DNA from: Treponema sp.
GTDB taxonomy: Bacteria; Spirochaetota; Spirochaetia; Treponematales; Treponemataceae
DNA length: 64,000 nucleotides
NCBI GenBank assembly: GCA_016281495.1
Contig: JAEEIU010000027.1
Coordinates: 1-64,000, forward strand
Direction of reading: 5' to 3'
Below the pieces are notes generated by a model, which was not told the origin of the DNA, made no database searches, and saw only the letters and a program-made list of their open reading frames with translations. Below, piece after piece: positions 9,501 to 17,525 of the stretch (its first letter is position 1; the number at the start of each line of letters is the position of its first letter). The position numbers and the translations under genes are program-made.

Positions 9501-9755
9501 GGTTCGCTTAAAGTTCCTCAGGAACAACCGGCCGTTCAAGCGGAAGTTCAAGCTGATGCAGTAGTTCAGCAGGAAGCGGAGGTTCAACCTGCCAAAGAGG
9601 TTCAACCTGACGCAGAAGCACAACCTGACGCTGAAGTACTGGCAGATGCGGAAAACTCTGACATTCAGGAAAATACTGAAAATCAGGAAAATTCAAGTGA
9701 AAATCAGGGTTCAGACATTGACGAAAGCCCCGATTCCGTGGAAAATATAAACTAA
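6585..9755 (+). CDS. smc: Chromosome segregation SMC ATPase with atypical hinge region
   Basis: The 1056-aa protein has the SMC head split between both ends. Walker A GPNGCGKSNVVDAIKWVL lies near residues 31-48, the ABC signature LLSGGEKTMTAMALL near 843, and Walker B PFCLLDEIDAALDN near 864. Two coiled-coil arms of roughly 235-250 residues flank a central globular stretch (about 405-520). That stretch lacks the glycine-rich hinge sequence I would expect of bacterial SMC. The protein is shorter than the usual 1150-1200 aa, and ends in an acidic tail (about 960-1056) with Glu-Val-Gln/Ala-Asp-Ala repeats. It should condense and segregate DNA with ScpA and ScpB, encoded at 29.9-31.5 kb. The start is GTG at 6585, the first in-frame candidate before the conserved FGFKSF motif. 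Confidence 0.93.
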   Translation: MFLKSLEIFGFKSFADRTRINFADGITALLGPNGCGKSNVVDAIKWVLAENRSKNLRAATMEDVIFNGTESRPALSLAEVTLTIANENRLLEIDDEEIAIKRRLYRSGENEYFINDRQVTATEIRRLFMDTGVGKAAYSVMEQGKIDQILSSKPEDRRYLFEEAAGITSSKAKVAEAERDIERTRINLSQIEITLAETKRNYESLKVQADKTSKYRKYNEDKFNYELDIQLLKLKDFIQNKARQEKKVEEIKAKRDAYAKEIEEIYNTLNENTDKIKTLSEQISLKQQELAKLGAEQEGKKEMAKNLRFQQSSVKEKIGQIENRIKNIKERIDEYNEDIDSRNAELHEKEKELDGIRQNIENFTSSIELSSGQIDENQRQIGTNAGKIHNLDSERSELQKQLAAITEDIVKELDAKLKEAGYSSVKNKKAKEDINTQLEKIKIFTGGRTNIFKDYSSLASHTEKDASKFGEDAVQAFTQLGTMLDELSVSIDTFIKTSPLFIDDFLSPEGIITKKRSIDDAISSNYEQIDAISKENEGLNKQNEELTKKINEYKETLTKLQTNRAVMIQQMNSFEQQISTLKKTLASEETALKEQEDELFQENKQQENIAEQLEEIDEQIAELQVKGEKLFAELDDLNKQVEECNSKVSGKESVLKKKQDEKNRCQEQLENFNVNIARNETDIRNIKQNFQDNFSRDLMEFEERMYTISEAPESLRKKLADTKQKIQELGQVNFMAVEQFAEEKERYERQQESFADTKKSLDNLVRVNEEIRSKSAELFLNTYNKIRRNFHNMFRRMFSDNEGHGGGRADLRLVDPTNVLTTGVEIYAQPPGKKLQSISLLSGGEKTMTAMALLFATYQVHASPFCLLDEIDAALDNKNVISLVNVLRSFANVSQYIVITHNTKTALGAYTMIGVTMEESGVTKVVQMKKDEDTLNGNIPYEADNDFVDEDVEPEEGIVLPPRPPRREHNPDGSLKVPQEQPAVQAEVQADAVVQQEAEVQPAKEVQPDAEAQPDAEVLADAENSDIQENTENQENSSENQGSDIDESPDSVENIN

Positions 9756-9763
9756 GGGGATAA

Positions 9764-10132
9764 ATGGGAGCAATGGGAGCTTTTAATAATTCTATTGAAA
9801 AAATTGGTGATTACTTAAACGAGCATAAAAAAGTTGCATTGGGCATAATAATCGGACTTGCCCTTCTCCTTTTGATTTTGATTATCGGGATGCTGGCATC
9901 CGGAAAAAAAACTTCCATTCCAAGTACACTCTCTCACAATCAGGAAGACCCCTTCATGCTTCCCCAGAACACAACCGTGACGGAAGACTATTATTATTCC
10001 AGGACCACGGGAGAAAAATGGGATGAAGAGCAGGTAAATCAATGGTTTACAATTCCAGGTACAGCCACCGTAGAAGAGCTGGGGCGGGACAATGATGTTC
10101 TCGTCCAAGAAATATTAGGAGCAGCACCATGA
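9764..10132 (+). CDS. Single-pass membrane protein of unknown function
   Basis: I do not recognise this 122-aa protein. A short N-terminal region is followed by one strongly hydrophobic helix (about residues 22-44, rich in Leu and Ile), then a polar Ser/Thr- and Tyr-containing tail likely outside the membrane. It lies 8 nt after smc, and its stop overlaps the next start as ATGA, so it belongs to an smc-linked transcription unit. Two Met starts (9764 and 9773) are possible; GGGGAT precedes the first. Confidence 0.65.
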   Translation: MGAMGAFNNSIEKIGDYLNEHKKVALGIIIGLALLLLILIIGMLASGKKTSIPSTLSHNQEDPFMLPQNTTVTEDYYYSRTTGEKWDEEQVNQWFTIPGTATVEELGRDNDVLVQEILGAAP

Positions 10133-11874
10133 AAAAAATTATCAGAACAATCTGCATGTCTTGTATTGCATTGTCAATTCCACTTTCAACAGTATATTCA
10201 CAGGACATCGGAAATTCACAGAGCAAGGGTAACTCGGACAAGACAGACAACATCCCCGAATATATTGAGATCGATGACAACGAGGTCTTTTTTAACCCTG
10301 TAGAAAACGATGAATATGATCAGATTCCTGTATCAGGGGCAACACTTGCATGGAGGGATATCCGTCCTGAAACAGATCCCAATGTCACACCATCACGTTC
10401 AGTAACCATCGGGCTCAACCAATATCTTGAAGTTGAATATCCAGGAAACGAATGGATTTATCTTGGCGAAGCTGAAGAAACAAATCACGTCCGCTATTAC
10501 GGAAGGAAGCTCGGCCGCGACAACACTGTCTTTACATTGTGCTCTAAGGAGGAAGCGGGAACCGTATTGCTTCACTTTTACTGCATAGATCCTCTTAACG
10601 GAACATCCATAAGCGATTATCTTGAAGTCGTTGTTGAGGACAGAACCACTGGAACCTCCAAGAAAGCGGTAGCACCTTCCTATGCAAGCGCTTTCCCCGC
10701 CAACCAGCATTCCAATGAGTTTGACTATGTAACGCCGACCGTAAAGGATGTCCACAAGGAACCTGACACTCCATATACACTTGAGGTACCTAATCCACCA
10801 AAAGAAAACACTGTCGCAGTTCCAAAGACATCATCAACAGGAAAAAGCTCAACAACAGGCAAGAGCACAAGTTCCACAACACAGACCACTACAACAAGCA
10901 AGCCTGCAACATCAAGTTCAAGTACAAGCTCTACAAAGAACACATCTTCTTCTGCAAGTTCAACTGCACCGGCAGCATCAAGTTCTGGCACAACAAAAAG
11001 CACCAGCTCTTCAACATCCAGTGCAGCAACAAAGCCTGCAGCATCAAGCACGGCCAAGAACTCAAGCTCAAGTACCAGCACAGCAAAGAGCACAAACTCT
11101 ACAACACAGACAACTGCAACCAAACCTGCTGCGTCAAGTTCAGGCACCAGTTCAACAAAGAATACATCCTCTGCCGCAACTTCAACTGCAAAGGCAACAT
11201 CAAGCACAAGCACAGCTAAAAGTTCCAGTACAGGAACAACACGCAGCACTACATCTTCTGCATCAAGCACATCATCACCGGCAACTCCCAGCACAGGAAC
11301 AACACGCAGCGCAAGTTCTTCTGCAACAAGCTCAACTGCAACAACGAGTTCAAATCCGCCTGCTTCTGCATCAATTGCAACAGGCAACCCTACAACACGC
11401 TCAATATCAAGGAGTGCCAGTTCACCGGTTGCAGAGGATTATGACACGTCAGATTATGGTTATGAAGATACAGACTCATACTCAAATGACAATGATGCAT
11501 ATTCTTATGGATACTCATCAATGTCTGGCTCTAACATTAATTCAGGCCCAAGCATTGCGGCTAATACAGGTTCCGACTACAGCTCACTCTCTGGAACCGA
11601 ACTTTTGGAAAAGGCAAAGGAAGCATACAATAACGCTAAATACGCAGAATGTCTTTCGTACCTTGACGAATTCTTCATCTCATCTGCATCAGATACTGAC
11701 GAGGCACTTTACCTTAAGGGACAGGCACTTGAGGCACCGGGAAGCAGCAGGAACATAAAGGGTGCTCTTGACGCATATGAAACTCTGGTAAAGAATTATC
11801 CATACAGCAAGTACTGGGAACCAGCCAACGAGAGAGTCATCTACATCAAGCGTTTTTACATAAACATCAGATAA
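10129..11874 (+). CDS. Exported Ser/Thr-rich protein with C-terminal TPR-like domain
   Basis: The 581-aa protein begins with a signal peptide (MKKIIRTICMSCIALSIPLSTVYSQ, cleavage probably after Ser-24 or Gln-25). A beta-rich N-terminal domain to about residue 185 is followed by a low-complexity Ser/Thr/Ala linker of roughly 180 residues (about 235-420). A Tyr/Asp-rich segment comes next, and finally a TPR-like region (about 487-570, LLEKAKEAYNNAKYAECLSYL) similar in type to CpoB/YbgF ends. It is probably periplasmic or surface-exposed. The linker is repetitive at DNA level and could vary in length by slippage; the alternative frame there is a Gln-rich artefact. It is translationally coupled to the small membrane protein upstream. 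Function unknown. Confidence 0.75.
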   Translation: MKKIIRTICMSCIALSIPLSTVYSQDIGNSQSKGNSDKTDNIPEYIEIDDNEVFFNPVENDEYDQIPVSGATLAWRDIRPETDPNVTPSRSVTIGLNQYLEVEYPGNEWIYLGEAEETNHVRYYGRKLGRDNTVFTLCSKEEAGTVLLHFYCIDPLNGTSISDYLEVVVEDRTTGTSKKAVAPSYASAFPANQHSNEFDYVTPTVKDVHKEPDTPYTLEVPNPPKENTVAVPKTSSTGKSSTTGKSTSSTTQTTTTSKPATSSSSTSSTKNTSSSASSTAPAASSSGTTKSTSSSTSSAATKPAASSTAKNSSSSTSTAKSTNSTTQTTATKPAASSSGTSSTKNTSSAATSTAKATSSTSTAKSSSTGTTRSTTSSASSTSSPATPSTGTTRSASSSATSSTATTSSNPPASASIATGNPTTRSISRSASSPVAEDYDTSDYGYEDTDSYSNDNDAYSYGYSSMSGSNINSGPSIAANTGSDYSSLSGTELLEKAKEAYNNAKYAECLSYLDEFFISSASDTDEALYLKGQALEAPGSSRNIKGALDAYETLVKNYPYSKYWEPANERVIYIKRFYINIR

Positions 11875-11912
11875 TCGATTGGAAATTAATTGCAACAAAT
11901 TTAGAGGAATAT

Positions 11913-13247
11913 ATGCTAGACTACAGATTCATTAAAGAAAACCTTGCGGCAGTAAAAGAAAACATCAAGAACCGCAATATGAATGCAGACGCAGACAAGG
12001 TTGTTGAACTCTATGACAAGCGGACGGCAACCGTAACAGAACTTCAGGGCTACCAGCAGAAAAGGAATGAGAATGCTGCCCTGATGAAGCAAAAACTCGA
12101 CAACGAGACAAGACAGAAATATATTGAGGAAGGAAAACAGATTAAGGAAAAAGTCGCCGAGGCAGAAAAACGTCTTGCAGAGATTGAACAGCAGATGGAA
12201 GAAGCCGCACGACAGATTCCAAACATGGCACACCCTGATGTTCCCATCGGAAAACTTGATACCGAGAACCTTGAAGTAAAGAAAGTCGGTACACCACGCA
12301 AATTTGAATTTAAGCCAAAGGATCATGTCGAACTTGGAGAATCCCTTGACCTTATTGACTTTGACCGTGGCACAAAAGTATCAGGACAGAAATTTTATTA
12401 CCTTAAGAATGAGGCTGTATTCCTTGAGCAGGCTCTTATCATGTATGCCCTGAACATACTCCGCAAGCACAACTTCACAACCTTCATAACACCGGATGTT
12501 GCACGTGAAGAAATCCTTAAAGGCATAGGCTTTAATCCACGTGGAAACGAAAGCAATGTTTATGCCATTGAGGAAGAAGGAACATGTCTTGTAGCCACTG
12601 CAGAAATTACGCTTGGCGGTTTCCATTCAGGAGAAATATTGGACAAGACAAAGCTTCCTCTTTATTACTGCGGACTTTCACATTGTTTCCGCAGGGAAGC
12701 AGGAGCAGCAGGACACTTCAGCAAGGGCCTTTACCGTGTCCATCAGTTTGACAAGGTGGAAATGTTTGTTTACTGCCTTCCGGAACAGAGTGATGAAATC
12801 CATGAAAAACTCAGATTGATTGAGGAAGAAATATTCACAGGCCTTGGACTTCCATTCCGTGTTGTTGATACATGCACTGGAGACCTTGGCGCCCCAGCCT
12901 ACCGCAAATGGGACCTGGAAGCATGGATGCCGGGACGTGCGGATGAAGATCACCCAGACGGAGATTATGGAGAGGTAACTTCTACATCAAACTGCACAGA
13001 CTACCAGGCACGTCGTCTGAACGTAAAATATCACGATGATGACGGCAAGAACAAATATGTTCATATGCTCAACGGTACGGCCATTGCAGTTGGTAGAGCC
13101 ATGCTTGCGATATTCGAGAATTATCAGAATGCGGACGGTTCAATCACTGTACCAGAAGTCCTTGTTCCATACTGTGGATTTGACAAGATTGGTCCAAAGT
13201 CAGATGACAATTCTCCAGTTTATTCATCCAACAGGGCAAAAAAATAG
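11913..13247 (+). CDS. serS: Seryl-tRNA synthetase
   Basis: The 444-aa class II synthetase has an N-terminal antiparallel coiled-coil arm (about residues 30-105) that holds the long variable arm of tRNA-Ser. A class II catalytic core follows: motif 2 is in LSHCFRREAGAAG, and motif 3 is represented by AIAVGRAMLAIFENYQ followed by DGSITVPEVL. It charges tRNA-Ser and the tRNA for selenocysteine with serine in the cytoplasm. The start has a TTAGAGGA site. Motif 3 usually reads GLAVGRTLxAILENYQ, so small substitutions exist but the catalytic Arg is retained. The next gene starts 8 nt downstream. Confidence 0.97.
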   Translation: MLDYRFIKENLAAVKENIKNRNMNADADKVVELYDKRTATVTELQGYQQKRNENAALMKQKLDNETRQKYIEEGKQIKEKVAEAEKRLAEIEQQMEEAARQIPNMAHPDVPIGKLDTENLEVKKVGTPRKFEFKPKDHVELGESLDLIDFDRGTKVSGQKFYYLKNEAVFLEQALIMYALNILRKHNFTTFITPDVAREEILKGIGFNPRGNESNVYAIEEEGTCLVATAEITLGGFHSGEILDKTKLPLYYCGLSHCFRREAGAAGHFSKGLYRVHQFDKVEMFVYCLPEQSDEIHEKLRLIEEEIFTGLGLPFRVVDTCTGDLGAPAYRKWDLEAWMPGRADEDHPDGDYGEVTSTSNCTDYQARRLNVKYHDDDGKNKYVHMLNGTAIAVGRAMLAIFENYQNADGSITVPEVLVPYCGFDKIGPKSDDNSPVYSSNRAKK

Positions 13248-13255
13248 GTACATCA

Positions 13256-14383
13256 ATGCCTGACAAAAAACTGAAGAACCCTATGATGTACATGATGCTG
13301 ATCCTCACTTTCATTGCCATGGCAGCAGTGCTTAAGTTGACGTCAGCATTCTCGCTGCCCATCATTCTCGCGGTTCTTCTTTCATTTGTCTTTTATCCGA
13401 TTTGCAAAAAACTCAACAGATGTCACATTCCCTGGCTTTTCTGCATTTTGATTACATTTTTGTTCTCTGCTTTTTTGATTTTTGGAATCGGCAATTTGCT
13501 TTACAACACCATAAAGTCAATCATAAATGTTTATCCGCGTTATGAGCAGCGCTTTAATGATTTGTATCAGCTTTTCTGTGACACATTCAAGATTCATTAT
13601 GATCAGGAAGCAGACCTTTTTACGAATCTTTGGAACTCACTTAATGTAAGGACTGCGGTTCAGAATTACGCAATATCATTGAGTGCAAACCTGGTTTCTT
13701 TTGTAAAGGAATTTGGGCTTGTACTGTTTTTCATGCTGTTTCTTTTGATTGAATTCAACGACATAAAGCCAAAGATTACAATGGCCTTTTCTGACAAAAC
13801 AGAGCTTCAGGGAAAGATCAAATCAATTGCAAGCACGACAGTCAAGGAAGTGACACACTACATATCCATAAAATTCCTTGTGTCTCTTTTGACTGGCATC
13901 CTTGTATTTCTTGTAACCCTTTTTGCTGGCCTGGACTTTCCTGTAATCTGGGGAGCAACAGCCTTTATACTTAACTTTATTCCGACCTTTGGATCGATCA
14001 TTTCATGGGCGGCAACCACAGTCTTTGCCTTGCTGCAGTTTTATCCGTCATGGGGTAAATTTATTTTTATAGCGGTCTCTGTTCTTGCAATCAACTTTAT
14101 CCTTGGAAATATAATCGAGCCTAGATGGGAAGGATCTGACCTTGGGCTTTCTCCATTTGTAATTCTTGTAAGTCTTTCGTTCTGGGGATGGATGTGGGGC
14201 TTTATAGGGATGATTCTGGCCGTTCCGATGACAGTTATCCTCAAGATTATTTTTGAGAACACCACTGTCCTTAAACCAGTTGCAATACTTTTGGGGCATT
14301 CCGGGAAAAAGAATTCAGATCAGTCAACTACAGGGCAAGAGATTTCAAAACAAAAGCCTCTTGACCAAAATTCTTCCGTGTAA
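13256..14383 (+). CDS. AI-2E family transporter (PerM-like)
   Basis: The 375-aa protein has about eight hydrophobic segments in the arrangement of the AI-2E (UPF0118) family. There is an N-terminal helix pair, a longer soluble loop around residues 85-140, and a C-terminal cluster with ILNFIPTFGSIIS and a later conserved LGNIIEPRW segment. Members export small molecules such as autoinducers or act in Na+/H+ exchange; the substrate here is unknown. It starts 8 nt after serS with a weak ribosome site. The C-terminus is a hydrophilic Ser/Gln/Lys tail. Confidence 0.88.
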   Translation: MPDKKLKNPMMYMMLILTFIAMAAVLKLTSAFSLPIILAVLLSFVFYPICKKLNRCHIPWLFCILITFLFSAFLIFGIGNLLYNTIKSIINVYPRYEQRFNDLYQLFCDTFKIHYDQEADLFTNLWNSLNVRTAVQNYAISLSANLVSFVKEFGLVLFFMLFLLIEFNDIKPKITMAFSDKTELQGKIKSIASTTVKEVTHYISIKFLVSLLTGILVFLVTLFAGLDFPVIWGATAFILNFIPTFGSIISWAATTVFALLQFYPSWGKFIFIAVSVLAINFILGNIIEPRWEGSDLGLSPFVILVSLSFWGWMWGFIGMILAVPMTVILKIIFENTTVLKPVAILLGHSGKKNSDQSTTGQEISKQKPLDQNSSV

Positions 14384-14411
14384 AGGATTCGGCTGAATAA
14401 ATCAACATTTA

Positions 14412-15281
14412 TTACAGTTTCATCCTCTCTGAAATGAAACGTTCATCCTCTGCCTTTATTTTGGTAATCTTGCATAAATAACAAGCCATGTCAGAAGATG
14501 AAGTGCTGTATATGTCACTTACCGTACATTCAAGCAAAATAGAACGTGTCAAGAATGCAGAAAGCGTAACCTCAAGGGACAGAGAATAATCAGATTCAAG
14601 TTCCAGTTCCTGAGCATATTTTCTTTTTCCCAGGACGATTTTTCCACCGTCGATATAAATCAAATCTAGCGGAAGCTGTGTGCCATGAACAGAAGAAAGA
14701 TTCTTTTTAAGCTCAGGATCGCAAAGAAAGCATGCCACCGGAATAAGGTGCATTCCGTTCCCTAAAGATGAAGAATTTTCCTCTTTTCTTTCATTGACAA
14801 GTTTGGCCATAAGCATCCTGCATTCTTCCTGAACCTGATGAGGAACATCATCCCACACAGGCTTGGACAAAAGGGAGCATGATTCAGGAACCGTGCAGGG
14901 AATCGTAATATCCTTGTTTTTTTCATCCAGATAAAAAAGCCTTGCCCTAAACGACTGAGGCTTGGTCAAAGCACTTGACTTTACCCTGTTGATTTTCTTT
15001 GGTATTACAAGAGCCAGCCCCATCGAGCTGTCCTGGAGTGTTGTGTCAAAGCAATACCCCACTTGGTTTACATAAAACTGAACCACAACCTGGTTTCCGA
15101 CAGACTGACTTATGGATCCAAACGATTTTGAAACAAGAACAATTCCCTGAGAATTGAATGAAATGTATTTTGAAGGGATTTCAACGGTAATCCCCAATAC
15201 CTTGTCTTTTAAAATAATATCCAGACTGCCTGATCCAAGCGCCTTAAGTACTTGTTCCTGTTCCAGCCCGCTAAGCATCAT
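14412..15281 (-). CDS. Hypothetical protein with PilZ/YcgR-like features
   Basis: This 289-aa soluble protein is not clearly recognised. The first half contains a segment like the N-terminal domain of YcgR-type flagellar brakes: a FYVNQVGYCFDT strand, then LALVIPKKINRVK and FRARLFY. The second half could be a degenerate PilZ domain, but the classical RxxxR and D/NxSxxG c-di-GMP-binding signatures are absent; only YIDGGKIVLG occupies the expected place. If the family call is right, it would be a non-binding regulator of motility or envelope behaviour. Its start overlaps the upstream lipoprotein stop by 4 nt (ATGA), so the pair forms one unit. Confidence 0.45.
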   Translation of the reverse strand: MMLSGLEQEQVLKALGSGSLDIILKDKVLGITVEIPSKYISFNSQGIVLVSKSFGSISQSVGNQVVVQFYVNQVGYCFDTTLQDSSMGLALVIPKKINRVKSSALTKPQSFRARLFYLDEKNKDITIPCTVPESCSLLSKPVWDDVPHQVQEECRMLMAKLVNERKEENSSSLGNGMHLIPVACFLCDPELKKNLSSVHGTQLPLDLIYIDGGKIVLGKRKYAQELELESDYSLSLEVTLSAFLTRSILLECTVSDIYSTSSSDMACYLCKITKIKAEDERFISERMKL

Positions 15282-15916
15282 ACTTCTCCTTTGAGGGCGA
15301 TGTTATGGATCTTATAGAATCCCGGGGAATCTTCCTTTAGGTAAATCAGCACATCAAGTGTAAAATCCTCCCCTTTAAGGAAACGCACGGGACACTGGAG
15401 AATCTCCGGACTCACAAAAGGCTCACCCAGAATATAAGAGCTAAAAGTTGAATAGCCCAAACTTCCAAGATCATATTTGAATAAAACTAGCGAGTACATG
15501 CAGCCCTGAGCCATAAAGGATTCTGCATTTCTGGAAGATGCTATAGCCGTACAAAAACCGTCAAGAACAGTTTTGGCACTTTCCGGACAATTGCTCAAAT
15601 CCAGGGATGCAAAACCAACTATCTGGGGATAAATGGGATCATAATCGTCCTCCGCACCAGAGGCAAACACAAATTGAGGATTTCCTGCCAGGGATTTAAC
15701 AAAACCGTCGGCTCCCTTGATTTTCTGAAGCAATACCGAAGATTCCAGTTCCTGCTCCCATTTTATTGAAGAATTAAGATCATCTGATTCTCTCCTGAGC
15801 GTATACATCTCAAAGTCAGAGTCCATGGAACCGTGACTGCATGATGCAAAAAACACCGTCATAGAGAAAATCAACAATTGTCCAAGACAAAACAGAATCT
15901 TTTTCAAAGTATCCAT
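15278..15916 (-). CDS. Lipoprotein of unknown function
   Basis: The 212-aa protein has a signal peptide ending in FFASCSHG, a spirochaete-style lipobox with Cys at about residue 26. The mature part is a compact domain with several Ser/Asp/Phe-rich strands and no recognised motif. It is the first gene of a two-gene unit with the PilZ-like protein. Upstream lies a 209-nt region shared with the divergent uracil permease. No clear Shine-Dalgarno precedes the start, so leaderless translation is possible but the promoter match is weak. Confidence 0.65.
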   Translation of the reverse strand: MDTLKKILFCLGQLLIFSMTVFFASCSHGSMDSDFEMYTLRRESDDLNSSIKWEQELESSVLLQKIKGADGFVKSLAGNPQFVFASGAEDDYDPIYPQIVGFASLDLSNCPESAKTVLDGFCTAIASSRNAESFMAQGCMYSLVLFKYDLGSLGYSTFSSYILGEPFVSPEILQCPVRFLKGEDFTLDVLIYLKEDSPGFYKIHNIALKGEV

Positions 15917-16028
15917 ATTCTAACATAAAATCGGTCATTATTACAGTCCCCTTCAGTTAAAAGGCAAATCAAAATGATATGGCTGTTAAAGCTAAGCTCA
16001 GATTTTCCAAAAGAGCGACTTTAAGAGG

Positions 16029-16100
16029 TTATCAAGATGGCAAAAATGTGATATGATGTGCATTATAAGGCCTGGATTATCCCATAAGATAATTCAGGTT
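16029..16100 (+). promoter_or_regulatory. Extended -10 promoter and 5' leader hairpin of the uracil permease gene
   Basis: TTATCA (16029-16034), a 17-nt spacer and TGA-TATGAT (-10 at 16052-16057) form a promoter. Just after the predicted start of transcription, CCTGGATTATC (16071-16081) pairs with GATAATTCAGG (16088-16098) around a 6-nt loop, extendable by two G-U pairs. The hairpin ends 27 nt before the ATG and has no T tract, so it is a leader structure rather than a terminator. A regulatory role is inference. Confidence 0.55.
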
Positions 16101-16125
16101 AATATAAAATACAGGAGATATTCAA

Positions 16126-17430
16126 ATGGCTCAAAGTCAAGAGATTCTAGGACCACACGACAGACCGCCAATCGGACGCTGGATACCCTTGAGTATTCAG
16201 CATGTATTTGCAATGTTTGGAGCAACCATTCTGGTACCGCTTCTTACAGGGCTCAGCACATCAACAGCATTGTTCACGGCAGGAACAGGAACGCTTATCT
16301 ACATCCTGCTTACAGGTGCAAAGGTTCCGGCATTTTTAGGTTCATCATTTGCCTTTATTCCGGCATTGCAGTCGATTTCTGCGGTGTATGGTATTCCGTA
16401 TGCCATGGGAGGAGCCATCTGTGCAGGTCTTTTTTATGCACTGGTAGCTGGCATCATCAGGGTGTCCGGAAAAGGATGGATTGACAAGGCATTGCCACCT
16501 GTTGTAATAGGATCTGTAATCATCGTAATCGGTCTTGGACTTGCTCCTACTGCCATAGACGAGGCTTTTTACCTTAACGAAGAATATTCCCTGGTTTGTG
16601 CAAGCATTGCTGCCGTGACACTTATCATAGCGATTCTTGCAACAATTTTCCTAAAGGGATTCTTCAACACCATTTCAATTTTGATTGGTCTTATCGGAGG
16701 TTACCTCTTTGTCCTGATAATGGGATTCATATCTGACAGCTATCATTTGATTGATTTCTCCGCCGTAAAGGAAGCTCCCTGGTTTGGACTTCCATTCTTG
16801 CAGAGGGACGGAAACTCATATTTCTGGATGGTACCGAAGTTCAATCTTGTTGCAATCCTTACTTTCGTGATTGTCTCAATCTCTACAATCTGCGAGCATT
16901 TGGGTGACACCCTTACGACTTCAACTGTTGTTGGAAAAGACTTTACAAAGGATCCTGGACTTCACCGAACACTCTTGGGCGATGGTGTTGCAACCGCTTG
17001 GGCTGCATTATGGGGAGGCCCGCCTAACACAACATACGGTGAAAACATTGGTGTCATGGCCATTACAAAAGTTTATTCAGTATGGGTTATCGGTGGAGCC
17101 GCAATCATCTCCGTTCTTCTTTCTTTCTGCCCTAAATTCGGAGCATTGATATCCACAATTCCTACACCTGTTCTGGGTGGAATCTGTACACTCCTTTATG
17201 GTTTGATTGCATCTTCAGGATTGCGTACAATTGTTGAAAGCGGTGTAAACTACAAGGACAAGAGGAACCTTACAATTTCCTCCGTAATTCTTGTAATCGG
17301 TATCGGTGGCGGACTTTTGCAGTTCAAGATTGGAAGTGACTTTACATTCAGCCTGGGCGGTGTGGCTCTTGCTACTGTAATCGGAATAATCCTTAATCTT
17401 GTAATTCCACGCGACAAAGCATCCGCATAA
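16126..17430 (+). CDS. uraA: Uracil/xanthine permease (NCS2 family)
   Basis: The 434-aa protein with about 14 membrane segments matches nucleobase:cation symporter-2. Two substrate-site motifs are visible: ICEHLGD (Glu and His near residue 257) and GGPPNTTYGENIGVMAITKVYS, whose Glu sits at the position that contacts the pyrimidine ring in UraA. It should import uracil (or possibly xanthine) with protons for salvage. The start follows AGGAG. It has its own promoter and leader hairpin, and a strong terminator directly downstream. The gene symbol is by family; substrate specificity is inferred. Confidence 0.92.
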   Translation: MAQSQEILGPHDRPPIGRWIPLSIQHVFAMFGATILVPLLTGLSTSTALFTAGTGTLIYILLTGAKVPAFLGSSFAFIPALQSISAVYGIPYAMGGAICAGLFYALVAGIIRVSGKGWIDKALPPVVIGSVIIVIGLGLAPTAIDEAFYLNEEYSLVCASIAAVTLIIAILATIFLKGFFNTISILIGLIGGYLFVLIMGFISDSYHLIDFSAVKEAPWFGLPFLQRDGNSYFWMVPKFNLVAILTFVIVSISTICEHLGDTLTTSTVVGKDFTKDPGLHRTLLGDGVATAWAALWGGPPNTTYGENIGVMAITKVYSVWVIGGAAIISVLLSFCPKFGALISTIPTPVLGGICTLLYGLIASSGLRTIVESGVNYKDKRNLTISSVILVIGIGGGLLQFKIGSDFTFSLGGVALATVIGIILNLVIPRDKASA

Positions 17431-17438
17431 AAAAACAA

Positions 17439-17474
17439 GCCCTTCAAAACAATTGATTTTGAAGGGCCTTTTAT
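17439..17474 (+). terminator. Rho-independent terminator after uraA
   Basis: GCCCTTCAAAA (17439-17449) pairs exactly with TTTTGAAGGGC (17457-17467) around a 7-nt loop, then CTTTTAT. It ends 1 nt before the left 43-bp repeat of the island. Confidence 0.88.
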
Positions 17475-17475
17475 T

Positions 17476-17518
17476 TGACGCATGGCAGACTCGAACTGCC
17501 GACCCTCTGCTTAGAAGG
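17476..17518. repeat. Left attachment-site copy (tRNA-Arg 3' fragment)
   Basis: These 43 nt are identical to 23554-23596, which is the anticodon-loop-to-3'-end half of tRNA-Arg. After position 17518 the sequence diverges from the tRNA, so this is a fragment without the 5' half. Confidence 0.9.
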
Positions 17519-17525
17519 TTCGTGA

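Noticed and set aside
10748-11758. 336-aa Gln/His-rich open frame inside the Ser/Thr-rich protein gene
   Set aside because: It is the shifted reading of Ser/Thr codon repeats; the other frame has a signal peptide and a TPR end.
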